From Glandiceps talaboti (taxonomy: Eukaryota > Hemichordata > Enteropneusta > Spengelidae), in the NCBI RefSeq assembly GCF_964340395.1, contig NC_135556.1, forward strand, positions 6,570,001 to 6,612,500: 42,500 nucleotides of DNA. The letters run 5' to 3'. How positions within the stretch are numbered: position 1 is the stretch's first letter; every line of letters starts with the position of its first letter. Below, one piece after another: positions 1 through 10,571 of the stretch. The position numbers and the translations under genes were made by a program. Below the pieces are notes generated by a model that had not been told where the DNA came from, made no database searches, and saw only the letters and a list, made by a program, of their open reading frames with translations.

Positions 1-1650
1 GGGCACTTGTGACGGAGTGTACCACCGGGAGGGCCCGACAAAGGTCAGAGAAACAAATCGCTACTTAAGTTACACGTCTCTGTGCTGTATTCATGAGTAT
101 GTAAATGTGTTGGTACCGGATATCTTAACCATATGGCCACGCTAAAGGAATGTGCATTGTTTGGCATAACTTACCCTCAAAATATTCCCCCAATCTCTGA
201 GTTATCACCATTGGGTTGTTATATTCAAAACTATTACATTTTGTACTATGAAAGAAAAAAAGTGCATTTGTTTTTCTTTGTATTTTAGGTTTCCGCTTTC
301 AATTTTCCATGAACTGATATTTCATTTCACAACACGTTATTTGTCTGTACTTAACATTACCATCGTTTCGTTCATTAGTATTTCTTAAGTTGTTTTGCCT
401 TCTTTTGCGCGTTCCAACTTGAACTCTGTTAGGCTTCCTTTTCAAGTCGTTTCAAAGTTTTTAAAGCTACAATTCTGTTTCGTCATGAAATCACAAAATT
501 TGCCATATACACTAAATCGCTGTGTAAATACATGTACATTCACATTATATTTGGTATCCGTTCGAGATGGTATTTTCTGACTCTGATATCTAGCGCCATC
601 AACGGCTGTCTAAAATACGTTACTTGTGCAAGATCTGGAAATTGAAATTCAACTTTCGAACCAACGTGAAAAGTTTTGAAGTCTACTAAACTTTTGAGCT
701 GGAAGTCGGTGGCCTAAATACTTAAACAACATATTTTGCGTAGATGCAGGTAATGATGTCACACTACCTAACGGTAACAATGCAAAGTTTGTTAACAAAT
801 TCCGTAAAGCATAAATTACTGTCCTTGTAATTAGTCAAATTACGCAATTCAAGGTTTTTTAACATACCAGAGCTGACAACGAGCACGTCAAATTTGGACG
901 CATCGCATTGTCCTCCACTCATCAGCTGGTGCCGACAAGCTACCTGCATTCAGTGATACTAAATAGCACACAATGGTAATTAAGTAATTTCACACCACTG
1001 GGTGGTCCGAAATTTCATTAAATTGTACACGTATGTACCTCTACCGAGAATGATGTAAATGAAATGTTCAAATCACAAACCTTATGTCTTTACTACGAAT
1101 ATTGACATATATATTCATATCAAAATTCTAATTTCACTCTCATTTATTTTGTGTTGTATTCTTATATTCTGGCGACGACCTGATGATATACCCCGGGGGA
1201 AACATTCCTATGTTGTTTAGATGACATAGACACTATTGCGTTCAACACTAAACCTCTTTTCAATACGGTGTGCAAACTACGCCACGGTCAATCTCCTTGT
1301 TTGATACTGTTTGGCGTCACGGGTTGTTTTTAAAGAGACGGTGTGTTTGTCTTCTTTTTGCCATATGCACGTTCTCGTATAATTTCACCCCTATTTGATT
1401 CGTAACATGCGGGTCTATTGTGGAAGAAGTTGCTGCATGCAGACCAATATGTTTGTGTTCATACACACACGTGTTACTACTGTAAGTCATAGTTGTTCGG
1501 AAAAACAACGAACATGCCTCTTTCACGAACACTTTCACGTTCTCAGCACTACTAGAAAACAGGAAACTACAGTGGTTGTCTGAACATTTAATGGCAATTA
1601 TCATCCGAACAAAATAGACGCATCTGTCCATAAGTTACATTTACCCTCTT
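1..1650. other. Non-coding stretch
   Basis: No coding region is supported. The first ~50 bases are GC-richer than the rest; beyond them the sequence is AT-rich. Open frames are at most ~105 codons and show no domain or codon signal. Confidence 0.5.
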
Positions 1651-1711
<61 letters not shown>

Positions 1712-1731
1712 GTCTGTCTGTCTGTCTCTCC

Positions 1732-1768
<37 letters not shown>

Positions 1769-1769
1769 T
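1651..1769. repeat. (CTGT)n/(CT)n/(CA)n compound microsatellite
   Basis: About 75 bp of CTGT repeats pass into CT repeats and then a short CA run. Long open frames through it (Asp/Arg/Gln-type repeats on the minus strand) are artefacts of the repeat. Confidence 0.97.
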
Positions 1770-2362
1770 CGCTTGACATGAACACTACCATATAACACCA
1801 AAGCTAACAAAGAACACAGGTATAAAATAACACAGACATAGTGTATCAAAATGAACCGTTTACGGTTTACGCTTTCTTTTAGCTCCACGTTGAAACTATT
1901 GTTTTATAACTCAAACACCACCCATCATATTTCTATGAAATAATGAATATATTGAGTTTGTTTGATATCGTTTCACTGTCCGCGGTGGCACGCTCATGTG
2001 CACATACCCTTCTTTGATGAACCCACTGGCGAATAGAAACTACAAAATATTAATTGTCAAAAAACGCATATCATGGAGCCAAGTTGCTGTTGTCGCTTCG
2101 GTGTCCGGTGGCAATTTCCCGGAAAGTCACCTAGACCTTAGACCACTATATAGTCTGAACCATTAGAGCGAAATTTAGACTGATTTTATATACAATACTG
2201 ATACGATGATGTCTTATATAGGACCACATGTCTGAAATGAAAGTATAGGAAATACAAACTGTTGACCGTTGCCATGGGCAACGTGATATAAAGATACACA
2301 CTGCAATCACTGTTACATCGTTGAAGTTGAACAAAATGAATACAAAAGATAATATGCAATAA
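1770..2362. other. Non-coding stretch
   Basis: I see no gene, RNA or mobile element signature here. The sequence is AT-rich and unique within the window. Confidence 0.45.
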
Positions 2363-2377
2363 TCTCTCTCCCTTCCC

Positions 2378-2455
<78 letters not shown>
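2363..2455. repeat. (CT)n microsatellite
   Basis: An interrupted pyrimidine lead-in is followed by an uninterrupted CT run of about 70 bp ending at 2455. It creates a spurious Glu-Arg repeat frame on the minus strand. Confidence 0.97.
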
Positions 2456-2456
<1 letters not shown>

Positions 2457-2993
2457 ATAAAATATAAAAAAAAGGATGTCCAATCTCTACTACTCTACTA
2501 GAAATACGTATGATCCTAGTAGAAATAGGACACACATTATAAGAGGGGCCGGTGTTCTTGAGGGGGTGGGTCACCATTCTTTTCATGCAAGCGTTTGGAG
2601 CGGGTCACTAATATATTGTGCAATGATACTTTTAGCACATATATTCCAATGACAGAGAAAGATGCTGCTGAATATTTGTGTGTGTGTAAGGAATAGGGAG
2701 AGGGTCACTCCTTTGCACGTACTCGACTTCTGGAAAGACATCGCGCCTCCTGTAATTTATGTCAAGTCCCTAATGTAAGACAGTATTTTCACCTACTTTT
2801 CATTGCAAAATATTTACTTTAAAACAAACTACAGGTACTCTCTTTAATATATTGTTTTAGTATAGCAACTGTATAACTGGAAATTTGTATAACTGGTCAT
2901 GGAGTATGAATTTATGGTAGTGATGCTAAGAACTGAGCAAGCATGATGTGTGATTTGCATGCACTGGATGTGTCGTTCCTACTACCCTTTTAG
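2456..2993. other. Non-coding stretch
   Basis: AT-rich, no supported feature. It runs up to the TTAA that flanks the next element. Confidence 0.45.
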
Positions 2994-3355
2994 TTAAAGG
3001 GGCACAAACTGAGTTTATCCGTATTTGGGCGTAATTTTTGCAGAATATTTAAAACACACTCATAGTATTGTACTTACCGAAGCACACTTAGCCATCACTT
3101 GCAATTGATTGAATTCAAACCTAGTATTTTGATATAACTCATAAAAGATCCAATGACGTAATTTATCATACGTATCAAAAAATGTTAAGCAAATTCCTAC
3201 TATGTATTTAACCTGGTATTCAACTGTTCTGAGCAAGAAGACAATCATAATGTTATTGAAGACATCCATTGACGTTAATGTTATACTGGAATGTGGTTTT
3301 ATTTAGGTATTTTCAATTGAGTAAAAACATATAAACTCAGCTTGTATCCCTTTAA
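2994..3355. mobile_element. TTAA-flanked MITE-like element, family member 1
   Basis: A 354 bp element (2998-3351) has 21 bp terminal inverted repeats: the left end reads AGGGGCACAAACTGAGTTTA and the reverse complement of the right end reads AGGGATACAAGCTGAGTTTA, matching at 18 of 21 positions. Each end is flanked by TTAA (2994-2997 and 3352-3355). The interior has no credible ORF, so it would be non-autonomous. Its middle, around the ATGACGTAATTTATCATACG motif near 3155-3175, is homologous in inverted orientation to ~4410-4545 and more distantly to 14325-14460. TTAA flanks suggest a piggyBac-type target, but the termini start AGGG rather than the usual CCY, so the superfamily is unsettled. 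Confidence 0.7.
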
Positions 3356-3511
3356 AGTAAGAGTTCGAAATTTATAGTATGTTATAGCACTAGAAACGTC
3401 CGATAGTTTTGAGTCGTTGGTTATTTTCAATGTTGGACTTTCTTCGATTTCCATGGTTGCATTTGCAGTCGTGGTGAATTTAAACCGTGAAAGTGAAACA
3501 GTATTTGATAA

Positions 3512-3648
3512 ATGACTCGGACAAGCAGTCAGTCCAGATCTGGGGGTCAACGCGGACAACGTGGCGGAGAACACCAAAGTGGAGATCCCAATGATTTGAA
3601 ACAACATGTCCTTCGATTTCAACAACGACGCAACTTTGAACCACGCAG
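3512..3648 (+). CDS. Candidate first coding exon, RG/Q-rich protein, unidentified
   Basis: An ATG at 3512 with an in-frame TAA immediately upstream (3509-3511) opens an 84-codon frame. Its first ~46 residues are polar and coding-like: an Arg-Gly/Gln-rich tract (SGGQRGQRGG) followed by an NDLKQHVLRFQQRRNFEPRR segment that looks like the start of a folded or helical region. Base composition is GC-richer than the surroundings. Possible splice donors follow at CAG|GTGGTC (exon end 3648) and ATAG|GTAGAG (exon end 3686); the last part of the frame looks like intron read-through. I found no downstream exon in the window, so this could be a 5' exon with distant partners, an exon relic, or chance. I do not recognise the protein. 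Confidence 0.25.
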
Positions 3649-3649
3649 G

Positions 3650-4276
3650 TGGTCAGGGAATAGGTGGGGGGTATACATGTACATAGGTAGAGTCCACAAT
3701 TCATCCTTACAGGTCGGACAAAAACCCTGTTTACATTACACAAATCTACAAAGTCCGACGTCGTAGACATGAACATTCATTTATTTCAAGTTGTTTACTC
3801 GTCACGGTCTAGATAGTACTTCATAATTCATCCTTCGTTGTCCACTTTAGATTTGTGGTGATGCATCCACAGATGTAATTACTTGATGTGAACCATTCTT
3901 TGTCAAAATTGATTTCATTTCTGACTTTTGGTCGATCCAATCATACACTGCTAGTCACATTAAAGCAAGTCAAACTTTAATAGCTCCAGCAAACCTATAC
4001 CACTGGCTTTTCACCTTGGAAATCAAAAGAACAATATATACATAACAGCATTTAATACAATCATCTCTAAACAGAGACCGGTGTCGGTACATTTTTACCA
4101 CCTGTCTGGGACAATATTTTGAAGACATGCATGGGTAAACATCGTGACTGAACATACCTGAATAAGACCTGAGGGATTTATCGGATCATTTTGATGTAGT
4201 AGAAAGTTTTAAATTATCTGTAACTATATCACCTGTACAGATGAGGCTTTTGTTATTATATACCTCTACTATCAGT
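3650..4276. other. Non-coding stretch (possible intron)
   Basis: No supported feature. If the exon at 3512 is real, this would be intron. Confidence 0.35.
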
Positions 4277-4285
4277 AGTATCCGT

Positions 4286-4338
4286 TGGTGCAATGGATAA
4301 GATCAATTGGTAAGAATTGAGAAAGGTGTTCAAGTCAC
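4286..4338 (+). other. tRNA-like A-box/B-box pair (SINE head or tRNA-Arg relic)
   Basis: TGGTGCAATGGATAAG at 4286 closely resembles the 5' internal promoter (A box) of arginine-type tRNAs, and GGTGTTCAAGTC at 4325 resembles a B box. The distance between them, about 41 nt, is close to that in real tRNAs. No pairing acceptor stem is visible, so this is not a functional tRNA. It could be the head of a tRNA-derived SINE or a coincidence next to the following element. Confidence 0.35.
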
Positions 4339-4650
4339 AAGCTGAGTTTATAAGCTTTTTACTCACAAGTGAAAATACTTACAAAAACTTTGATTTTTAA
4401 ACTATTCTAGTATAATGTTAATGTCAATGCATGCCTTCGATGACATTTCAATTGTTTTCTGGTATTGTTAGAACAATTGATTTCATAGTAGGGGTTTCCT
4501 GAATATTTTTGATACGTATGATAAATGACGTCATCGGATAGTTTATGAGTTCAGTAAGTAGAATACTGTGAATACCTTTTGAATAAAAATGTGCAGTAAA
4601 AACTACACCTACTATATATATATACGTACACATTCAGCTTGTGTCCCTTT
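4320..4650. mobile_element. MITE-like element, family member 2
   Basis: The left end contains CACAAGCTGAGTTTAT (4336-4351). The right end contains the inverted match ATTCAGCTTGTGTCCCTTT (4632-4650). The interior (about 4410-4545) aligns in opposite orientation with 3145-3290, sharing GATACGTATGATAAATGACG and the block around it, and aligns in the same orientation with 14325-14460. The left terminus looks interrupted near 4328-4335, so the exact boundary is uncertain and no clean TTAA flank is visible. Confidence 0.55.
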
Positions 4651-4659
4651 CATTGAAAT

Positions 4660-6007
4660 GTTCAGAAAGGTGCAAACACAGACTGACAAACACAGAAATC
4701 TAACTCTGAACAATGATGCCAGTTTTAAATTAACCCAGGGACTGTATAACTTGTCATGGTCTTGCTATCTCCCATAGCACAGAGACTAATTGGCTATCTG
4801 ATTTTAAAATGTCGTTTACTAGGACAGCCGGTGTAGGATGTCTAGTCAGATGGCCAAATCGCTGAGCTATATCTCATCAAGCTACCTTTGAATATGTTGA
4901 AGGTACTTAGTAAGGAGTGAGATAAATAGTTCAATTTATAGAAAAAACTAAAGTCTTTTAGTTAGGCCTCAGTCCCTTTCTAACGAAATTGGACAAAATT
5001 GTCTCAGACAACACAATCAATTTCAAATCAGTATTTAGCAGTATGTAGTGCTATGAACAAAGCCGGTATTTAGTGAGGAAAAAATAGTTCTTTTATTGAA
5101 ACTTTACTTTATTTTAGTGCCATGCATTTACTGTAGCGAAAATTCATCTATTTCTCAATTTGACGACATTCTAAAGAAATATTTGTATTCAGGTGTACAA
5201 ACAGATCCATTAAAAGTAAAATTGTTCTCGTAGGATGAGAACTAAAATGGCTTGTTCTCAGTAAAAGAATTTACGAATTTTTTTTCCTACATTGAACTAT
5301 TGACCTCATCCCTAAGACCACGACAAATATATAATTTCAAATATTAGTTTACAGTGATTGAAGCTGATCAAATCCCACCCAAAGAAGAAATTTTGCTTTA
5401 TCTACAGTGTCGGCAAAGAGAGTGTAACGTTTGGATCTGTAGCTATTAAAAAATTTCATATATTTGGTTCAGTAATTATTGTTGATTGTCGCACTTTGTA
5501 TAAAAGGCCAGGGATTTAATCCCAGGTTATTATATTTCCACTATCTTATCAGTAGAACCATGAGGATTAAAAATTGTCATTGTTTTGTTGTGGACTACCT
5601 TTTTTACTGCTGGGCTGGGAGAAAATATTTTGGTCAAAAAAAATCTCGCACCCTGGTGAGGTTTCGTCATGGTTCTAAATGACAATATACGCTGAGATTA
5701 GTTTTCTGGGTTAATTTCTCATCACGAAATATTTGTAAATTTTCAAATATGTTTTGATTTGTTTTTCATGCTGTGAAAAGTTAATGAAAAGTGTCACCTT
5801 GACAGTAACTGATATTTGATTTAAACTTGAAATAAATTCCGGTGAAGGTTAGCTTCTAAGGTCAGATTCTAACCCTAACCTTTAATAGCTACACAGGGAG
5901 CAATCGTACTAATGGATAGTGTGTATCTGGTCACGGCGAATTGAATTCCAGGGGAGATGTAAAATTTGATATCACGGTTTCAACACTTGACACGCTTGGC
6001 TTTTTTT
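4660..6007. other. Non-coding stretch
   Basis: No gene supported. The longest frame (5479-5682) has no domain signal. A minus-strand tRNA A-box-like string near 4862-4880 lacks a good B box. Confidence 0.45.
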
Positions 6008-6238
6008 GCCCTCAACGGCGCATTTGATGGTTGAGATCATCTCCACTGACATTGATGATGTCTTAACTGTGGTGGTGGTGATAACATCCCATCAGTAGCT
6101 AGTCTCGATTACCCAGCTACTCTCACCGTTGAGGGCAGAACCTTGGGCGAGGCGGGGGGGGGGTGTTATGCCGTCAACGGCGAGAGTTTAATCCGTAGCA
6201 TGCACCACAGGTTACCCAGCCTCTTGCCGTTGAGGGCA
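6008..6238. repeat. Four-copy GCCGTTGAGGGC motif cluster
   Basis: The 12-mer GCCCTCAACGGC or its reverse complement occurs at 6008-6020 and 6226-6238, with near copies at 6125-6137 (ACCGTTGAGGGC) and 6170-6182 (GCCGTCAACGGC). Two of the copies sit in a longer shared context (TTACCCAGC followed by the motif). This looks like a small decayed repeat or a clustered site. Confidence 0.55.
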
Positions 6239-6336
6239 TAGCTCTCTACAGGGTAACCGACACTAGCACCACATTTAGGCAAATTATAAACTTCTTGTAA
6301 AGAGAAGGAGAACGAAGACGAGGCGGCGGCGGTGGG

Positions 6337-6386
6337 ATGGTTGTGGTGGTGGTGGTGGTGGTGTTGGTGATTATGGTGGTGATGAT
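6337..6386. repeat. Interrupted (GGT)n microsatellite
   Basis: A short GGT run with interruptions, next to GAT units; it gives a spurious poly-Thr frame on the minus strand. Confidence 0.85.
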
Positions 6387-6643
6387 CCTTTTCACAGTTT
6401 TTTGATCAGAACTCTCTTTGACGAGAATTTGCAAGAGTCAACGCAAAATCCGTTTACATACTTTGTCACTACCGATTATTTTAACTGTAGAATCTTTCTA
6501 CATCCTTATACGGAACATTTTCATTGCACCGTTGAGTATCCAAACTTTCACTTGTGTACCTTCGCCCTGCTATCCCTGTATGCATTTGAAACAGTATTTT
6601 TTATAACAGTTTGAACATGAATAAATGTTTCCTGAAAAGAAAA

Positions 6644-6703
<60 letters not shown>

Positions 6704-6747
6704 GGTGGTGGTGGTGGTGGTGGTGGTGGTGGTGGTGGTGGTGGTGG

Positions 6748-6799
<52 letters not shown>
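6644..6799. repeat. (GAT)15-(GGT)20-(GAT)17 compound trinucleotide array
   Basis: Three perfect, abutting blocks of trinucleotides: GAT 6644-6688, GGT 6689-6748, GAT 6749-6799. All are in one phase, so the array is continuous in every frame and produces poly-Asp/Gly, poly-Met/Val and, on the minus strand, poly-His frames. None of these has coding context outside the array. Confidence 0.97.
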
Positions 6800-6801
<2 letters not shown>

Positions 6802-7240
6802 GTTTTAATCATGATGATCATCAATAAACTAGTATGCTAGTTCAACTGTTCTGACCAATGGGCCCACCAATGGAATCACCCAAGATTTCTCAGCAAATTA
6901 CCAGAGAATTCACCAGCCATGCTCACAGCTACAACCAACAATGGCGCTATCAAAGTTGGGATATCGATAGGCAACTCTACTCAGTGCTTCACATGTCTTG
7001 TTTGAATTGAAGTCATTATATCACTTCGTGTCGCATGTTATCAACGGCCGCGGTACCTGCATCATGTATAGAGGACAAACTATAACATGGCAGTTAAAAT
7101 GCTAATGTTGTGGATCAACTGAAATCTAGACTACGGTGGAAATATGAATTTAATTAAAACTAACTATCTGTCTTATATATGTACTGTATTATCATTGACA
7201 ATCTGTACTAAAGGTTGGACGTACTAATATCTCAATTATT
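6800..7240. other. Non-coding stretch
   Basis: Unremarkable AT-rich sequence between two repeat arrays; no feature supported. Confidence 0.4.
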
Positions 7241-7592
7241 GCACCACATCACTCCACACCTCAGCACAACACATCACATCACATCACATCCCATCACATC
7301 ACATCATGCCACCTCACGTCACCTCACGTCACACCACATCCCACCACACCACACCACACCACACCACATCACATCACATCACATCACATCACATCACATC
7401 ATATATCGCATCGTATCGTATCGTATCTTATCGTGTCGTGTCGTGTTGTATCGTATCGTATCGTATCGTATAACATATTTCATATATTATATTACATCAT
7501 ATCATATCATATCATATCATATCATATCATATCATATCATATCATATATCATATCATATCATATCATATCATATCATATCATATCATATCAC
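7241..7592. repeat. Pentamer satellite, ATCAC to ATCGT to ATCAT
   Basis: About 350 bp of 5-bp units. The unit changes along the array: CACAT/ATCAC-type at the left, TATCG-type in the middle (7410-7470), ATCAT-type at the right (7495-7590). The long Ser/His/Tyr-rich frames through it are repeat artefacts. Confidence 0.93.
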
Positions 7593-7722
7593 AGATGTGT
7601 AGGTTCAAAAGATGTAATAACTCAAGAAAATATGGATGAAGCTGCAATGAAAGAAGATGGCATGGGGGTTTTATCACGTGACCTTCTGGAAGATGGCGGC
7701 ATCAGTAAATATATATGGATAG

Positions 7723-9018
7723 TTTCTGTTTACCCTATTTATAAATGAACTCAACACTATGCTAGCAAACTCAGGTAACCGAGGAATCCAGATTACGCAA
7801 GAGTTTTATGATTTGTTTTCACTCCTTTATGCGGATGATGTAACCATTTTTGGTGACACTCCCATTGGATTGCAAAGATTGCTGTCTGTTCTTGAATCTT
7901 TCTGTCAGAAATGGAACTTATCTGTAAATATGAGCAAATCTCAAATTATTGTATTTCGTAGAGGGGGTATTCTGAAAAAATCTGAAAAGTGGTTCTTCAG
8001 AGGTGAAAAAATGAAAACTGTCAGTTATTACAAATATTTAGGTTTAATGTTATCAAGCAGAAACCAGTGGAGCAAAGCAGTAGAAACTCTAGCGGATCAA
8101 GCCAGAAAGGCCATGGGAATAATTTTTCGTATTGTCAAAAATACAGGTAGTTTACCTTACAAAGAATATTTTAAACTTTTTGACTCTATGGTCTTGCCAG
8201 TTTTGACTTACGGGGCAGAAATTTGGGGTTATGCTAAGTTCCAGGTTGCAGAAAGAGTACAGCTAAAGTATTGTAAAATGTTTTTAGGTGTAAAGTCGTC
8301 AACACCTGACGTATGTGTACTGGGGGACTGTGGCAGATTTCCAATTGCTATTCATACATTCAAAAAAGTTTTGTCATATTGGTATAAACTTTTACAAATG
8401 CCACCAAATAGAGTAGCAAAGCAGAGTTATAATCTTGCTATTGAACTCGATAGAAATAACAAGGTATCGTGGGCAACACAGGTCAGATGTCTTTTATTTG
8501 AATATGGTTTTGGAGAGGTTTGGTATTGGCAAGGCCCTGGTGACTTTGATATCTTCCTATGCCACTTCTTGACCAGAACAGTGGATATTTTTAAGCAGGA
8601 CTGGTGGGCAGAGGTGTGTTCTAAGGACAAACTACGTTTATATAGAAATTTTAAATTTTTGTTCCAGTCAGAAGATTATATTTTGTTAAAAATGGAAACT
8701 AAATTCAGACGAGCATTGGCTTGCCTTAGAAGTTCTGGTCTCGAACTGGCTGTGGAAAAGGGCCGTGCTTTGGGTATTGATCTCGAAGATCGCACTTGTA
8801 AAATATGTATGTCAACAAATATTGAAGATGAATACCATTTTACTTTAGTTTGTCCCCTGTACCAAAATCTCAGACAAAAGTACTTACCAGAATGGTCATA
8901 TGTAAATCCTACTATTGAAAAGTTTTATTCACTTATGTCGTCAAACAAAGGTCCAGTAATTCTAAACCTAGCTGCGTATGTATACAGAGCAGATGTTTTA
9001 AGAAAGGAATTTTGCTAA
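7723..9018 (+). CDS. Reverse transcriptase C-terminal fragment, open frame
   Basis: The frame is open from 7723, although the first ATG is at 7759 (419 residues from there). Upstream of that ATG the frame already encodes an LFTLFINEL segment, the conserved stretch before the catalytic loop, so the ATG is not the true start. Visible in order: the YADD active-site box (residues 24-27 from the ATG); a YYKYLGL block about 65 residues later, typical of RT thumb-proximal sequence; a long helical connection domain; and a C-terminal CKIC...H...C zinc-knuckle-like motif (about residues 348-366) ending in FTLVCPLYQNLR. The endonuclease and the RT fingers are missing, so it cannot be active. The lack of stops or frameshifts over 432 codons suggests a fairly recent insertion compared with the other RT relics here. 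Confidence 0.85.
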   Translation, partial: FLFTLFINELNTMLANSGNRGIQITQEFYDLFSLLYADDVTIFGDTPIGLQRLLSVLESFCQKWNLSVNMSKSQIIVFRRGGILKKSEKWFFRGEKMKTVSYYKYLGLMLSSRNQWSKAVETLADQARKAMGIIFRIVKNTGSLPYKEYFKLFDSMVLPVLTYGAEIWGYAKFQVAERVQLKYCKMFLGVKSSTPDVCVLGDCGRFPIAIHTFKKVLSYWYKLLQMPPNRVAKQSYNLAIELDRNNKVSWATQVRCLLFEYGFGEVWYWQGPGDFDIFLCHFLTRTVDIFKQDWWAEVCSKDKLRLYRNFKFLFQSEDYILLKMETKFRRALACLRSSGLELAVEKGRALGIDLEDRTCKICMSTNIEDEYHFTLVCPLYQNLRQKYLPEWSYVNPTIEKFYSLMSSNKGPVILNLAAYVYRADVLRKEFC

Positions 9019-9108
9019 TTTGTTTTCTGTACACTTCCGTCAGATTTTGTAATCTAGTACTGTAAATTTTTTGCGATATGGGCTGGAGGCCTTAAGAAGC
9101 AATAAACC
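7723..9108 (+). mobile_element. 5'-truncated non-LTR retrotransposon (LINE, I/Nimb-like)
   Basis: The unit begins within the RT domain just after a TAG at 7720-7722 and runs through the RT C-terminus to a short 3' UTR with AATAAA at 9101-9106. Upstream is unrelated sequence and then the pentamer satellite, so the copy is truncated at the 5' end, as is usual for target-primed insertion. No poly(A) tail or clear target-site duplication is visible. Clade placement is from the look of the protein (zinc-knuckle C-terminus, GxYLG block) and is an inference. Confidence 0.8.
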
Positions 9109-10537
9109 ATGTATGATTATGGATAGTGAAAGACGTTGGGTATTTTATCATTTTCACAGTTTGAGTACAGAGGTGTGTGAACTGATTTATAGAGGAAGGC
9201 TCAGAATCAAAAGATGAACACAGACAACTCATTGTTAATTGATGTTTGTACATTGAGTTTCCCGCTCCAATATCATAGCAATAATTATGATGATGATGAT
9301 AATAAATATTATTATAATAACGAACCATATGTAGAGTGATAAACGGCTCATACACGAGTGTATCTAGAATTGGGAATATGTATGGTAACAAACCTAAAAA
9401 AGGTGAACGAACGTTGACAGGAATCTATAGTTTAGCTGTGGGCATACACCGCTTCTCAATCACAGCTCCCTGAGTGAATTGGTGGAATGTTAGATGTATG
9501 TAATGAGTCAAGTGACAAAATACGTGATGTTTTGTAGAACGTGTCGCTGGAGATTCGATCGGCCTTGTTTGTCATGTAACTATAAAACACAATTTGGCCT
9601 TGATAACTGTAACATCTCGTTAAAGTTGTTAGCAATGTATAGTAGATTTCTTTGTAACTGATCCAACCTTGCGCTTCAATTAAAAGTCAGATAAAAAATG
9701 ATGCAACTGTTTTGGTAATATATAGACCGATCACCTGTCGGGCAGAAATCTCCAGCTGCTATAGCGCCACCTACGATATTATCAGAGTATTGACTCGCTC
9801 TGTTCCTACGATTGGGCACGATTATGGAATCATAAACATCTATGGACAAATCTTCTACACAACGTATTGTTTTGTCAGAGTAAATAGATCATATTTCGCT
9901 TTTAAGAAATAAGTTTTAAGAATTAGATGTGAACTAGATTCAAGTCGCAGTAATCAGCTAGCCAGGCCAGTCAATGAGTTGACAAACACAACATTCCAAC
10001 TTTTCTGTATGAATTCAATTACATTCTATCTATAGTAGTGACACCCCCGGTTTCTGTTCAAAACAAAGTCGTTTGAATATCACATTCGATAGAAAATACC
10101 ACAAAATATACTCTTGCCACATTAAGCAAATCTGAATGAACCAAAAACAGCAGGTGTACGCAATACTAAATAGCAACGTGAGAAAGCTTGCACCTTTTAC
10201 AAACATCCCAGTCGCAAACTTAATTTTAGCCAAAAACTTCACCCAAATTGACGTTGACAGATGTTATAATGATGATGATGATTATAATTGCTCGTAAAGG
10301 CCATCTGCCCAAATCGTACATTTTACCAACACGAAGGTATAAAAGGTTGCGGTATACAAAGGGAAAATAGATGACTCAAGGAATGCTTTGTGAGTAAATA
10401 TTTACAATTTGATTATTATATAATTGTTGCCTGACACGAGAGAGTAAAATGTATCTATCGAGCTTGGTCGTCTATATTTGAATATATGTCTGTCAATTTC
10501 TATTTAAAAATACATGAAAATAGAACATGTTTAATGT

Positions 10538-10538
<1 letters not shown>
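9109..10538. other. Non-coding stretch
   Basis: AT-rich sequence with a few short GAT runs (9285-9303, 10266-10283). No gene, RNA or element is supported. Confidence 0.45.

Positions 10539-10571
<33 letters not shown>
10539..10571. repeat. (ACAG)n microsatellite
   Basis: Eight tetranucleotide units of the same GACA/CTGT family found at five other places in the window. Confidence 0.95.

Noticed and set aside
4830-4885. Minus-strand TAGCTCAGCG string resembling a tRNA A box
   Set aside because: The B-box position holds only a poor match and no cloverleaf stems are visible.
5505-5528. GGGATTTAATCCC string resembling a T-arm
   Set aside because: No A box or acceptor stem at the right distance; it is just a short palindrome.
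5870-5884. CTAACCCTAACC, telomere-like
   Set aside because: Only two units; not an array.
6570-6827. Poly-His, poly-Asp/Gly and poly-Met/Val frames
   Set aside because: All arise from the trinucleotide array read in different frames; no coding context outside it.
7215-7748. 177-codon frame upstream of the LINE
   Set aside because: Mostly pentamer satellite; the last ~35 codons are out of frame with the RT and unrecognised.
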